From NCBI GenBank assembly GCA_040905045.1, contig JBBDSH010000030.1, positions 1-49,637 on the forward strand: a stretch of 49,637 bases of DNA, read 5' to 3'. The notes beneath the pieces are model-generated. The model ran no database searches. It saw only the letters and a list, made by a program, of their open reading frames with translations, and was not told the DNA's origin. Shown here one piece after another: positions 27,685 to 35,720 of this stretch (position 1 is the stretch's first letter; every line of letters begins with the position of its first letter). Source of the DNA: JBBDSH01 sp040905045 (GTDB lineage: Bacteria > Pseudomonadota > Gammaproteobacteria > Eutrophobiales > Eutrophobiaceae). Made by a program: the position numbers and the translations under genes.

Positions 27685-28215
27685 ATGGCTAAACTTGCCC
27701 GCCTGATGTCTCCGGACCTGCCCCAGTATATCGAACCTGCAAGGCTTGCCGATAATGCAGAAAGCCTGAAGGGAACGCTGGGAATCGACAATATGCAACG
27801 CCTGCTCACGATTGTGGACAACCGTGATGCGTTGATTACTTTTCATTTGTCATTCAGCAGAAATGAAGAGGAAGACGTCGTTGTGATTGACGGCGGTTTC
27901 AGTACGGAACTCGCAGTACATTGCCAGCGCTGCCTGGAGCCCATGGTCATCCGTCTGGAAAAAGTGATCCGTATCGCATGGGGGGCTGATATGACCGATG
28001 TCGGATCCCTGGCGGCGGACACGGAACCATTGGAGGTAAGTGAAAACCGGATTGCCCTGACTGATTTGATAGAGGATGAAGTATTGCTGGGCTTGCCCAT
28101 GTCGCCGGCCCACAGTCCGGAAGAGTGCCCGGCAACGGAACTGCTGCAGGAACTGCAGGTAAGCAGGGAAAATCCGTTTGCCGTACTGAAGAATTTGAAG
28201 ACCGATAAACAGTAA
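27685..28215 (+). CDS. yceD: DUF177 / YceD family protein
   Basis: YceD-family proteins are linked by gene neighbourhood and knockout data in other organisms to 23S rRNA metabolism; the exact role is unsettled. ATG 27685 (MAKLARLMSPDLPQYIEPARLAD) gives 176 residues; a TTG at 27667 is a less likely start. The CQRCLEP cysteine pair sits in the middle, and the acidic LTDLIEDEVLLGLPMSP segment with downstream ENPFAVLKNLK is diagnostic. The gene is 28 bp upstream of rpmF, the universal yceD-rpmF pair. Confidence 0.92.
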   Translation: MAKLARLMSPDLPQYIEPARLADNAESLKGTLGIDNMQRLLTIVDNRDALITFHLSFSRNEEEDVVVIDGGFSTELAVHCQRCLEPMVIRLEKVIRIAWGADMTDVGSLAADTEPLEVSENRIALTDLIEDEVLLGLPMSPAHSPEECPATELLQELQVSRENPFAVLKNLKTDKQ

Positions 28216-28243
28216 CTGAATTTTATATTTTGAGGATATACCC

Positions 28244-28429
28244 ATGGCCGTTCAAAAGAGCAAAAAGTCCACCTCCAGGCGTGATATGCGTCGTTCGCAT
28301 GACTCCCTGAGGGAACCGACACTGGCTATTGAACCATCTACCGGCGAAACCCACCGCAGACATCATGTCAGTCCGGAGGGTTTCTATCGCGGCAAGCAGG
28401 TGCTTAAAGACAAGGACGAACTGGAATAA
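28244..28429 (+). CDS. rpmF: 50S ribosomal protein L32
   Basis: This 61-residue basic protein is a component of the large ribosomal subunit. It begins MAVQKSKKSTSRRDMRRSHD and has the HHVSPEGFYRGKQV segment of the family. No zinc-binding cysteine motif is present, so it is the C-minus form usual in proteobacteria. TTTGAGGAT precedes the ATG as ribosome-binding site. plsX follows after 57 bp, the common rpmF-plsX-fab order that couples ribosome and lipid synthesis. Confidence 0.97.
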   Translation: MAVQKSKKSTSRRDMRRSHDSLREPTLAIEPSTGETHRRHHVSPEGFYRGKQVLKDKDELE

Positions 28430-28486
28430 GCGGCCGGAAAGAGCAGCCTGCTTTCCCTGTCGCATCGACTCACGGACGCTACCGTC

Positions 28487-29509
28487 TTGACTGTTCAGAT
28501 TGCAATCGACGCAATGGGGGGTGATCACGGCACGTCGGTGACCATCCCGGCGGCGATCTATGCGCTGAAGCAATATCCGTCGCTGTCCCTGATCCTGGTC
28601 GGCCGGGAAGAAGACATCCTGGCGGGACTCAGAGCAGAAGGAACGGAACCTCATGACCGGTTGCAGGTGGAACATGCGCCGGAAGTCGTGGAAATGCATG
28701 AGTTGCCGTCTTCCGCACTTCGCAACAAGCGACTTTCATCCATGCGGATTGCCATTGAACTGGTCAAGGAAGGACGCGCCCATGCCTGCATCAGTGCCGG
28801 CAATACCGGCGCCCTGATGGGAATCGCCCGTTATATACTGAAAATGCTGCCGGGTATTGATCGACCCGCTATCTGCGCGCCGATGCCGGGTATTGACAAC
28901 CATACTCATCTTCTCGATCTGGGCGCCAATGTAAACCCGAGTTCCGATCAGTTGTTCCAGTACGCCGTGATGGGATCGGAGCTGACCAGCGCCGTGGATA
29001 ACAATCCAAACCCGAGTGTCGGTCTGCTGAATGTCGGTGAAGAAGAGATCAAGGGCAATGAAATCGTCAAGCAGGCGGCGGTTCTGCTTTCAAACAGTCA
29101 TCTCAATTTCGCCGGATTCGTGGAGGGCAACGATATCTTTACCGGCAAGGTCGATGTCATCGTCTGTGATGGATTTGCCGGCAATATCGCCCTCAAGGCC
29201 AGTGAAGGCGCCGCCAAACTGATAAGCCACCATGTCCAGTCCGAATTCAGAGGTTCCCTGTACGGCAGAATGGCGGCTGTTTTATCCCTGCCGGTTCTGA
29301 AACGAATCAGGAACAAGATCGATCCCAGGCATTATAACGGTGCCAGTCTACTCGGTCTGCGGGGCATCGTTATCAAGAGTCACGGCGGCGCCGACACGGT
29401 TTCATTTGCCAATGCCGTCAAGGAAGCCGTACTGGAAGTGGAGAAGAACGTACCCGAGCGAATCAGCACCAGGCTGGAAGAATTACTCACGGACAGGGTT
29501 GCGGTTTGA
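28487..29509 (+). CDS. plsX: phosphate acyltransferase PlsX
   Basis: PlsX makes acyl-phosphate from acyl-ACP for PlsY, the first committed step to phosphatidic acid. The best start is TTG 28487, because the family N-terminus (IAIDAMGGDHG) follows directly and no ATG or GTG precedes it. The protein has 340 residues and the blocks CISAGNTGALMG, LDLGANVNPSSDQLFQYA, GLLNVGEEEIKGNE and CDGFAGNIALKASEG. Its TGA overlaps the fabH ATG by one base. Confidence 0.95.
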   Translation: MTVQIAIDAMGGDHGTSVTIPAAIYALKQYPSLSLILVGREEDILAGLRAEGTEPHDRLQVEHAPEVVEMHELPSSALRNKRLSSMRIAIELVKEGRAHACISAGNTGALMGIARYILKMLPGIDRPAICAPMPGIDNHTHLLDLGANVNPSSDQLFQYAVMGSELTSAVDNNPNPSVGLLNVGEEEIKGNEIVKQAAVLLSNSHLNFAGFVEGNDIFTGKVDVIVCDGFAGNIALKASEGAAKLISHHVQSEFRGSLYGRMAAVLSLPVLKRIRNKIDPRHYNGASLLGLRGIVIKSHGGADTVSFANAVKEAVLEVEKNVPERISTRLEELLTDRVAV

Positions 29510-30462
29510 TGTATTCAAGGATCATCGGCACGGGCAGCTATCTTCCTGCCAGGATCATGCCGAATGCGGAACTGGAAGCCATGGTGGACACCAATGACGA
29601 ATGGATTCAGGCGCGCACCGGCATCAAACAGCGTCACATCGCCAGAGAGGATGAAACCACCTGCGACATGGCGGAAGCGGCAACGAACAAGGCCCTGGAA
29701 GCGGCTGGAGTTACGGCGCAGGAAATCGACCTTATCGTGTTCGCCACTTCGACGCCGGATCTTATCTATCCCAGTACCGCCTGTCTGTTACAGGCACGGC
29801 TGGGCCTTCGCAACGGCTGTCCCGCCTTTGATATCCAGGCGGTTTGTTCCGGCTTCATATATGCATTAAACATCGTCGATCAATATGTCAAAACCGGCGC
29901 GGCCCGTTGTGCGCTGGTCATAGGTGCCGATTGCAATTCCAGGATACTGGACTGGTCGGACAGGGGAACCTGCGTTCTGTTTGGTGACGGCGCCGGTGCC
30001 GTTGTCGTTTCGGCGTCCGACAGCCCCGGGATTTATCATTCCCGTATCCACGCCGACGGCAGTTACGCGGAAATGCTGCAGGTGCCGTCCGGTGTGTCCC
30101 GTCCCACGGGCGATCCGTATGTACGCATGCACGGCGGGGAAGTGTTCAAATTCGCCGTCAACATCATGGGCAAGATGGTGGAAGACGTGCTGGCCGCAAC
30201 CGGCATGACAAAAGCGGACATTGACTGGCTGGTGCCGCACCAGGCCAATCTGCGCATTATCTCCGCCACGGCGAAAAAGCTGGGCCTGCCCATGGAACGG
30301 GTTATTGTAACGTTGCAGGAGCAGGGCAATACCTCGGCGGCGTCGATACCGCTGGCGCTGGACATCGGTGTCCGGGACGGCCGCATCAAGGCGGGCGATC
30401 GCATACTCATGGAGGCGGTCGGAGGCGGCTTCACCTGGGGTGCGGTACTGCTCGAATACTGA
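29509..30462 (+). CDS. fabH: beta-ketoacyl-ACP synthase III
   Basis: FabH condenses acetyl-CoA with malonyl-ACP to start fatty-acid synthesis. With ATG 29509 the protein has 317 residues and the catalytic triad falls at C113 (AVCSGF), H244 (VPHQAN) and N274 (QGNTSAAS), nearly identical in position to E. coli C112/H244/N274. The N-terminal SRIIGTGSYLP and NDEWIQARTGI segments are typical. It sits between plsX and fabD, as in E. coli. Confidence 0.97.
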   Translation: MYSRIIGTGSYLPARIMPNAELEAMVDTNDEWIQARTGIKQRHIAREDETTCDMAEAATNKALEAAGVTAQEIDLIVFATSTPDLIYPSTACLLQARLGLRNGCPAFDIQAVCSGFIYALNIVDQYVKTGAARCALVIGADCNSRILDWSDRGTCVLFGDGAGAVVVSASDSPGIYHSRIHADGSYAEMLQVPSGVSRPTGDPYVRMHGGEVFKFAVNIMGKMVEDVLAATGMTKADIDWLVPHQANLRIISATAKKLGLPMERVIVTLQEQGNTSAASIPLALDIGVRDGRIKAGDRILMEAVGGGFTWGAVLLEY

Positions 30463-30499
30463 ACACTTTCATCATTATTTTGTATTTACTCTTTATTCC

Positions 30500-31447
30500 A
30501 TGACCAATAATCAGTCATTCGCCATTGTCTTTCCCGGCCAGGGCTCGCAGTCCACGGGTATGCTGGCGGCACTGGCGTCGGAGTATCCGGTGGTCAGGGA
30601 AACCTTCGCCGAAGCCTCGGAGATCCTGCGTTATGATCTGTGGAAACTGACCCGGGAAGGGCCGGAAGCGGAACTCAATAAAACCACGCGTACACAACCG
30701 GCACTTCTGGCCGCCGGAGTGGCTGTGTGGCGTTGCTGGATCGGTGCCGGGGGCGGCATGCCGGCGATCATGGCGGGACACAGTCTCGGCGAATACACCG
30801 CCCTGGTGTGCGCCGGCGTGGTCGACTTTAGCGATGCGGTGGCACTGGTGGCCGAACGTGGACGGGTCATGCAGGCCGCGGTACCGGACGGCGCCGGACT
30901 GATGGCGGCCATACTGGGCCTCGAAAACGAACAGGTGGAAACCGTATGCGCGGAAGCGTCGGAGGGACAGACTGTCACGGTAGCCAATTATAATTCGCCG
31001 GGGCAGGTGGTTATCGCCGGTGATCGCGAGGCCGTTGAACGGGCCGTGGGACTGGCCAGGGAAATGGGCGCCAAACGCGCGCTGCCGCTGTCGGTCAGCG
31101 TTCCCTCCCATTGCGTGCTCATGAAGGGTGCAGCCGGAGAATTTGCCCGTACCCTGGATGCCGTGCAATTTCACGACGGTACAATTCCCGTCATACAGAA
31201 TATTGACGCACAGGCGCGAACCGGTGCCGATGAAATCCGGCGGGCTCTGGTCAGGCAGTTGCATGAACCCGTGCTCTGGGTTGACACCATAACCCGCATG
31301 GGCGAAAAGGGCATCGGGACCGTTATCGAATGCGGGCCCGGCAAGGTGCTTACCGGCCTGATTCGGCGAATCGACAGCAGTATGGTGACCATTTCCATTA
31401 ACGATCCGGCTACACTGCAGACCGCTCTGGAAGGAAGGAGGCAATGA
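30500..31447 (+). CDS. fabD: malonyl-CoA:ACP transacylase
   Basis: FabD moves malonyl from CoA to ACP. ATG 30500 (MTNNQSFAIVFPGQGSQSTG) gives 315 residues, the usual size; the frame is open further upstream but overlaps fabH. The nucleophile is S95 in GHSLGEY and the partner histidine is H204 in VPSH, with the conserved arginine in LVAERGRVMQ. Its stop overlaps the ATG of fabG. Confidence 0.97.
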   Translation: MTNNQSFAIVFPGQGSQSTGMLAALASEYPVVRETFAEASEILRYDLWKLTREGPEAELNKTTRTQPALLAAGVAVWRCWIGAGGGMPAIMAGHSLGEYTALVCAGVVDFSDAVALVAERGRVMQAAVPDGAGLMAAILGLENEQVETVCAEASEGQTVTVANYNSPGQVVIAGDREAVERAVGLAREMGAKRALPLSVSVPSHCVLMKGAAGEFARTLDAVQFHDGTIPVIQNIDAQARTGADEIRRALVRQLHEPVLWVDTITRMGEKGIGTVIECGPGKVLTGLIRRIDSSMVTISINDPATLQTALEGRRQ

Positions 31448-32193
31448 AGATCGAGTTACATGGACAAACCGCGCTGGTCACCGGCGCCAGCAGGGGTATC
31501 GGTCGGGCCATTGCCACCGCCCTGGGCCGTGCCGGGGCTTTCGTCATCGGTACCGCCACGACGGAAGCCGGAGCGGAAAAAATCGGCGAGGCATTCCGCT
31601 CAGACGGTGTCGAAGGACTCGGGGGCGTGCTGGATGTCTCCGACAAGGCATCGGTTGAAAGATTCGCCTCTTTTTTGTCGGAAAATGCACTGACGCCGAC
31701 GATCCTCGTCAATAATGCCGGGATCACACGCGACAACCTGTTATTGCGCATGAACGACGAGGAATGGGAAGAGGTCATCAATACCAACCTCGGTTCCGTT
31801 TACAGGATTACCCGGCTTTGCCTGCGCGGCATGATGAAGGCGCGCTCCGGCCGTATCATTAATATCACCTCTGTGGTCGCCGAATCCGGCAACCCCGGGC
31901 AGACCAATTACGCCGCCTCCAAGGCCGGCATGATCGGATTTACCCGTTCGCTGGCCCGGGAAGTGGGCAGCCGCGGCATCACGGTCAATGCTGTAGCCCC
32001 GGGTTTTATCAAAACCGATATGACCGATACACTGACACAGGAACAGAAACAGACGCTGCTCAAACAGATTGCACTGGGCCGTCTTGGCGATGCCGGGGAA
32101 GTCGCCGGCACCGTTGTTTTTCTCGCCTCGGAGGCGGGTGGTTACATCTCCGGCGAAACCATTAACGTAAATGGAGGTATGTATATGGCCTGA
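31444..32193 (+). CDS. fabG: 3-oxoacyl-ACP reductase
   Basis: FabG reduces 3-ketoacyl-ACP with NADPH. The 249-residue short-chain dehydrogenase has the TGASRGIGRAIA cofactor loop, the NNAG motif (VNNAGITRDNLLLRM), catalytic Ser in INITSVVAESGN, and YAASK (Tyr/Lys). It ends with GETINVNGGMYMA, typical of FabG. A strong AAGGAGG sequence lies just upstream of the start, inside the end of fabD. Confidence 0.97.
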   Translation: MKIELHGQTALVTGASRGIGRAIATALGRAGAFVIGTATTEAGAEKIGEAFRSDGVEGLGGVLDVSDKASVERFASFLSENALTPTILVNNAGITRDNLLLRMNDEEWEEVINTNLGSVYRITRLCLRGMMKARSGRIINITSVVAESGNPGQTNYAASKAGMIGFTRSLAREVGSRGITVNAVAPGFIKTDMTDTLTQEQKQTLLKQIALGRLGDAGEVAGTVVFLASEAGGYISGETINVNGGMYMA

Positions 32194-32270
32194 CAGCCGA
32201 TTATATAAATGAACAAGAGTAAATAACTGATTGTTTAAAAACAGAATTGCGGATAGATGATTATCCGGGT

Positions 32271-32298
32271 TGCAAGTTGCTTTCATTTCACTAAACTT
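32271..32298 (+). promoter_or_regulatory. candidate sigma-70 promoter for acpP
   Basis: TTGCAA (32271-32276) and TAAACT (32293-32298) are 16 bp apart, in the 152-bp fabG-acpP gap and about 50 bp before the acpP start. Each box matches the consensus at four of six bases. A separate acpP promoter is expected because ACP is made in great excess over the enzymes. An inverted CGGATA-N6-TATCCG at 32251-32268 lies just upstream and could be an operator. Confidence 0.4.
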
Positions 32299-32345
32299 AC
32301 ACTCGCACTTCGGTGCCCATACCGGATAGGGAGGTAATATTAATC

Positions 32346-32582
32346 ATGAGTAGTGTTGAAGAACGCGTAAAGAAAATCGTCGTCGAACAACTGGGCGTAA
32401 AAGAAGAAGAAGTGACTACCGAAGCATCCTTTGTTGATGATCTGGGGGCCGATTCACTGGATACCGTGGAACTGGTGATGGCGCTGGAAGAGGAATTCAA
32501 GACTGAAATCCCGGATGAAGAGGCGGAAAAGATTACAACCGTACAGCAGGCTATTGATTACATTAACGCAAATCTGGAATAA
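32346..32582 (+). CDS. acpP: acyl carrier protein
   Basis: ACP carries growing acyl chains on a 4'-phosphopantetheine arm. ATG 32346 (MSSVEERVKKIV) gives 78 acidic residues. The modified serine is S37 in GADSLDTVELVM, and the rest follows the four-helix ACP pattern (EEEFKTEIPDEEAEKITTV). GGGAGGT upstream is the ribosome-binding site. It is flanked by its own putative promoter and a clear terminator. Confidence 0.98.
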   Translation: MSSVEERVKKIVVEQLGVKEEEVTTEASFVDDLGADSLDTVELVMALEEEFKTEIPDEEAEKITTVQQAIDYINANLE

Positions 32583-32603
32583 GCCGGCACAGCAACTCAA
32601 TTC

Positions 32604-32631
32604 AAGGCCGCAGCGGTAATGCGGCCTTTTT
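32604..32631 (+). terminator. rho-independent terminator after acpP
   Basis: AAGGCCGCA (32604-32612) pairs perfectly with TGCGGCCTT (32620-32628) around a 7-nt loop, and the stem runs into TTTTT (32627-32631). It lies 22 bp after the acpP stop and before fabF. It should uncouple abundant acpP message from fabF; read-through to fabF is likely partial, since no strong promoter is seen in the short remaining gap. Confidence 0.9.
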
Positions 32632-32653
32632 CATTTAACGTAAGGATGAATTC

Positions 32654-33892
32654 TTGAGCAAGCGCCGCGTTGTAATCACCGGACTGGGACTGGTCACGCC
32701 GGTCGGGAATACTGTCTCTGAAGCCTGGAAGAATATCCTCGCGGGAATCAGTGGTATTGCTCCCATCACTCATTTCGATACCACCGGTTACCCGGTGCGC
32801 TTCGGCGGTTCCATACGGAATCTGGAGCTGGATCGCTATATTGTCCCCAAGGAACAGCGGAAGATGGATCCCTTCATCCATTACGGCATGGTAGCGGGCA
32901 TACAGGCGTTTGAGGATTGTGGAATTACCGTCACCGAAGAAAACGCCCATCGCATCGGCGTGGCCATCGGTTCCGGCATCGGAGGCCTGCCGGGGATTGA
33001 GAAAGGCACCCGGACGCTCCTGGATGGCGGTCCGCGTAAACTGTCGCCTTTCTATGTTCCCAGCAACATCATTAATATGATTTCCGGTCATTTGTCCATT
33101 CGCTACGGCATCAAGGGACCGAATTACGCCATCGTCACGGCCTGCACCACCGGCACTCATAATATCGGCGATGCGGCACGCACCATTCAGTACGGCGATG
33201 CCGACGTCATGATCGCCGGCGGGGCGGAAATGGCCTCCAGCCCCACGGGTCTGGCCGGCTTCGCCAATGCCAAGGCGTTGTCGACGCGCAACGATGAACC
33301 GGCAAAGGCCAGCCGACCCTGGGATCGTGACCGTGACGGTTTTGTGCTCAGCGACGGCGCCGGTGTGCTGGTTCTGGAGGAGTACGAACACGCCCGTCGA
33401 CGAGGTGCCAATATTTACGCCGAAGTCATCGGCTACGGCCTCAGCGGCGATGCCTATCATATGACGCTGCCGGCACCCACCGGTGAGGGTGCCGCCCTGA
33501 GCATGTCGAACGCGCTTAACAATGCCGGCATCAATGTCACGGAAGTGGATTATATCAATGCCCACGGAACCTCGACCCGGGCCGGTGACGTGGTAGAGAG
33601 CAACGCCGTAAAACAAATCTTCGGGGACCATGCCCGCAAACTGATCATGAGTTCCACCAAGTCCATGACCGGTCACCTGCTCGGCGCGGCCGGTGGTATT
33701 GAAGCAGTCTTTTCGGTGCTGGCCCTCCGCGATCAGGTGGTGCCGCCGACGATCAATCTCGATAATCCGGATCCGGAATGCGACCTGGATTATGTGCCCC
33801 ATGAGGCCCGTTACATGAAAGTCGAAACCATCCTGTCGAATTCATTCGGGTTCGGCGGAACCAACGGTTCGTTGATAATACGCAAGGTCTGA
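32654..33892 (+). CDS. fabF: beta-ketoacyl-ACP synthase II
   Basis: FabF elongates acyl-ACP chains and sets the unsaturated chain length with temperature. The start is TTG 32654 (family N-terminus KRRVVITGLGLVTPVG) with AAGGA eight bases upstream; the nearby ATG at 32646 runs straight into a stop. The protein has 412 residues and the catalytic residues C164 (TACTTG), H304 (NAHGTST) and H341 (MTGHLLGAAG) fall nearly exactly at E. coli positions. Confidence 0.97.
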   Translation: MSKRRVVITGLGLVTPVGNTVSEAWKNILAGISGIAPITHFDTTGYPVRFGGSIRNLELDRYIVPKEQRKMDPFIHYGMVAGIQAFEDCGITVTEENAHRIGVAIGSGIGGLPGIEKGTRTLLDGGPRKLSPFYVPSNIINMISGHLSIRYGIKGPNYAIVTACTTGTHNIGDAARTIQYGDADVMIAGGAEMASSPTGLAGFANAKALSTRNDEPAKASRPWDRDRDGFVLSDGAGVLVLEEYEHARRRGANIYAEVIGYGLSGDAYHMTLPAPTGEGAALSMSNALNNAGINVTEVDYINAHGTSTRAGDVVESNAVKQIFGDHARKLIMSSTKSMTGHLLGAAGGIEAVFSVLALRDQVVPPTINLDNPDPECDLDYVPHEARYMKVETILSNSFGFGGTNGSLIIRKV

Positions 33893-33922
33893 CGACACCG
33901 GAACCCACAACGCAGCCTTCCA

Positions 33923-34018
33923 ATGGCAAGCTTTCTGATTAACAACCGGCCCGCGGGCCCGGTGACCCGGACGATCAGGCAGGAGTTGATCAATGACGGG
34001 GTAATAAACAGTCCATGA
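33923..34018 (+). pseudogene. probable remnant of pabC (aminodeoxychorismate lyase) after internal deletion
   Basis: A 31-codon frame runs from ATG 33923 to a TGA (34016-34018) that overlaps the mltG start. Its first residues (FLINNRPA) resemble the PabC N-terminus (LING.PA), and the rest (GPVTRTIRQEL) resembles the PabC C-terminus as I know it from pseudomonads. The catalytic core of about 240 residues is missing. pabC normally sits here, between fabF and mltG, in gammaproteobacteria. The in-frame join and preserved ATGA coupling suggest a deletion that kept mltG translation intact. An assembly artefact is possible. Confidence 0.5.
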
Positions 34019-35046
34019 AAAAGATACTGTTGACTTCATTCCTGGTCTTGCTGCTGGCGGCACTGTCGGCTGTCTGGTGGCTGCATCGGGATATGCAGCG
34101 ACAGCTGAATTCACCCATGGCCCTGGACGAGGATCAGGTTCTGGTGGTGGAGCCCGGCATGAGTCTGCGCCGGATAGGGCGCTACCTGAGCGACAACGGC
34201 TGGCTTTCCCATCCCTGGTATTTTATCTACGAGGCGCGGCGGCGGGACGTGGCGACCCGTATCCATGCCGGGGAATACGCCGTGGAGCAGGGCACGACAC
34301 CGGTGGACTTGCTGGAGAGGCTGATACAGGGCAAGGTCATCCAGTATTCCCTGACTTTGCCGGAAGGGATCACCTTCCGGCAGATACTGAGGCTGATAAG
34401 ACAGCATGAGCAACTGGAAAAAACCTTGCAGGAATACACTCCCGAATCAGTGATGACCACCATCGACAAGCCTGGCATGGAACCGGAGGGCCGTTTTTAC
34501 CCGGACACCTATCATTTCCCCAGGGGCACCACCGACGTGGAATTCCTGCGGCGCGCCTGGCACACCATGGAGACAGTTCTGGCCGAGGAATGGCCGGCCA
34601 GGGATACGGGTCTGCCGTATGACAGCCCCTATGAAGCTCTGATCATGGCTTCCATCATCGAGAAGGAAACGGCGGTACCGGAGGAGCGGGGGCGAATCGC
34701 CGGAGTCTTTGTGCGCCGTTTGCAAAAGGGAATGAAACTGCAGACCGACCCCACCGTGATTTACGCACTCGGCCGGGATTTTGACGGCGACATCCGGCGC
34801 CGCGATCTCGGTTATGACTCGCCCTACAATACGTATGTTTACCGGGGACTGCCGCCCACGCCCATCGCAGCGCCGGGGCGTGATTCCATTCATGCGGCAC
34901 TGCATCCGGAAGACGGGGATGAATTGTATTTCGTTTCCCGGGGTGACGGCAGCCATCACTTTTCCAGTACACTGGCCGAACACAACCAAGCCGTCCGGCG
35001 TTACCAGTTGAACGGCAGCAACAAGCCACGAGCCACGAGCCACTAG
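34015..35046 (+). CDS. mltG: endolytic murein transglycosylase MltG
   Basis: MltG cuts nascent glycan strands at the inner membrane and sets their length. The 343-residue protein has one N-terminal membrane helix (about 5-24), a LysM-like segment (about 45-110) and the YceG domain, with catalytic glutamate E216 in IIEKETAVPEER and the blocks LQTDPTVIYALG and YNTYVYRGLPPTPIAAPG. The last residues (PRATSH) and stop are encoded by the tandem 7-bp repeat at 35023-35050, so the C-terminus is not conserved sequence. Confidence 0.95.
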   Translation: MKKILLTSFLVLLLAALSAVWWLHRDMQRQLNSPMALDEDQVLVVEPGMSLRRIGRYLSDNGWLSHPWYFIYEARRRDVATRIHAGEYAVEQGTTPVDLLERLIQGKVIQYSLTLPEGITFRQILRLIRQHEQLEKTLQEYTPESVMTTIDKPGMEPEGRFYPDTYHFPRGTTDVEFLRRAWHTMETVLAEEWPARDTGLPYDSPYEALIMASIIEKETAVPEERGRIAGVFVRRLQKGMKLQTDPTVIYALGRDFDGDIRRRDLGYDSPYNTYVYRGLPPTPIAAPGRDSIHAALHPEDGDELYFVSRGDGSHHFSSTLAEHNQAVRRYQLNGSNKPRATSH

Positions 35047-35050
35047 CCAC
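35023..35050. repeat. element D: four tandem 7-bp units at the mltG 3' end
   Basis: Four consecutive units AAGCCAC, GAGCCAC, GAGCCAC, TAGCCAC cover the final codons and stop of mltG. Downstream, CGTGAGTCGT (from about 35056) also occurs in the loop of element A copy 1. No matching opposite arm is visible, so this may be half of a palindromic element. Confidence 0.75.
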
Positions 35051-35093
35051 AGATCGTGAGTCGTAATACGTTAATGAACCAAGTTATCCCTAA

Positions 35094-35720
35094 ATGACCA
35101 CCGGCCTATTTATCACCCTCGAAGGCATCGAAGGCGTCGGCAAGTCCACCCAGGCGGAATTCATCCGGCATTTGCTGGAAAAGGCCGGTCATACCGTGGT
35201 GGCGACCCGGGAGCCCGGCGGCACGAAAGTGGGTGAAGCAGTCCGGTCCATTCTCCTGGAAGGCGGGGAGCTGAACATCGACGATACCACTGAACTCATG
35301 CTGATTTTTTCCGCCCGCGCGCAACATTTACAGGAGGTCATTCGGCCGGCCCTGGCACGCGGTGAGACTGTTCTCTGCGATCGTTTTACCGATGCCACCT
35401 ATGCCTACCAGGGCGCCGGTCGCGGTGTGCCGCCGGAACGCATCGCCGTTCTGGAAGATTACGTACAGGCAGGGCTGAAGCCGGATATCACATTACTATT
35501 CGATGCACCGGTGGACGTCGGCCTGTCCCGGGCCAATCACCGCGGCAAGGCCGACCGCTTTGAATCGGAAACCCGGCACTTTTTTGAAAAGGTTCGCCAT
35601 GGCTACCTGGAACTGGCGAAGTCGGAGCCGAATCGTATTCATGTTGTCGATGCCGAACGCACGGAAGAGCAGGTACGGCAGGAAATACATGTACTGTTAC
35701 AAAACCTGAAGCTGTGTTGA
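35094..35720 (+). CDS. tmk: thymidylate kinase
   Basis: Tmk phosphorylates dTMP to dTDP with ATP. The 208-residue protein has the P-loop LEGIEGVGKST near residues 9-19, the REPGGT substrate loop, DRFTDATYAYQG, and a LID region (ANHRGKADRFE). The mltG-tmk-holB order is conserved. The C-terminus overlaps the holB start by seven bases. Confidence 0.97.
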   Translation: MTTGLFITLEGIEGVGKSTQAEFIRHLLEKAGHTVVATREPGGTKVGEAVRSILLEGGELNIDDTTELMLIFSARAQHLQEVIRPALARGETVLCDRFTDATYAYQGAGRGVPPERIAVLEDYVQAGLKPDITLLFDAPVDVGLSRANHRGKADRFESETRHFFEKVRHGYLELAKSEPNRIHVVDAERTEEQVRQEIHVLLQNLKLC

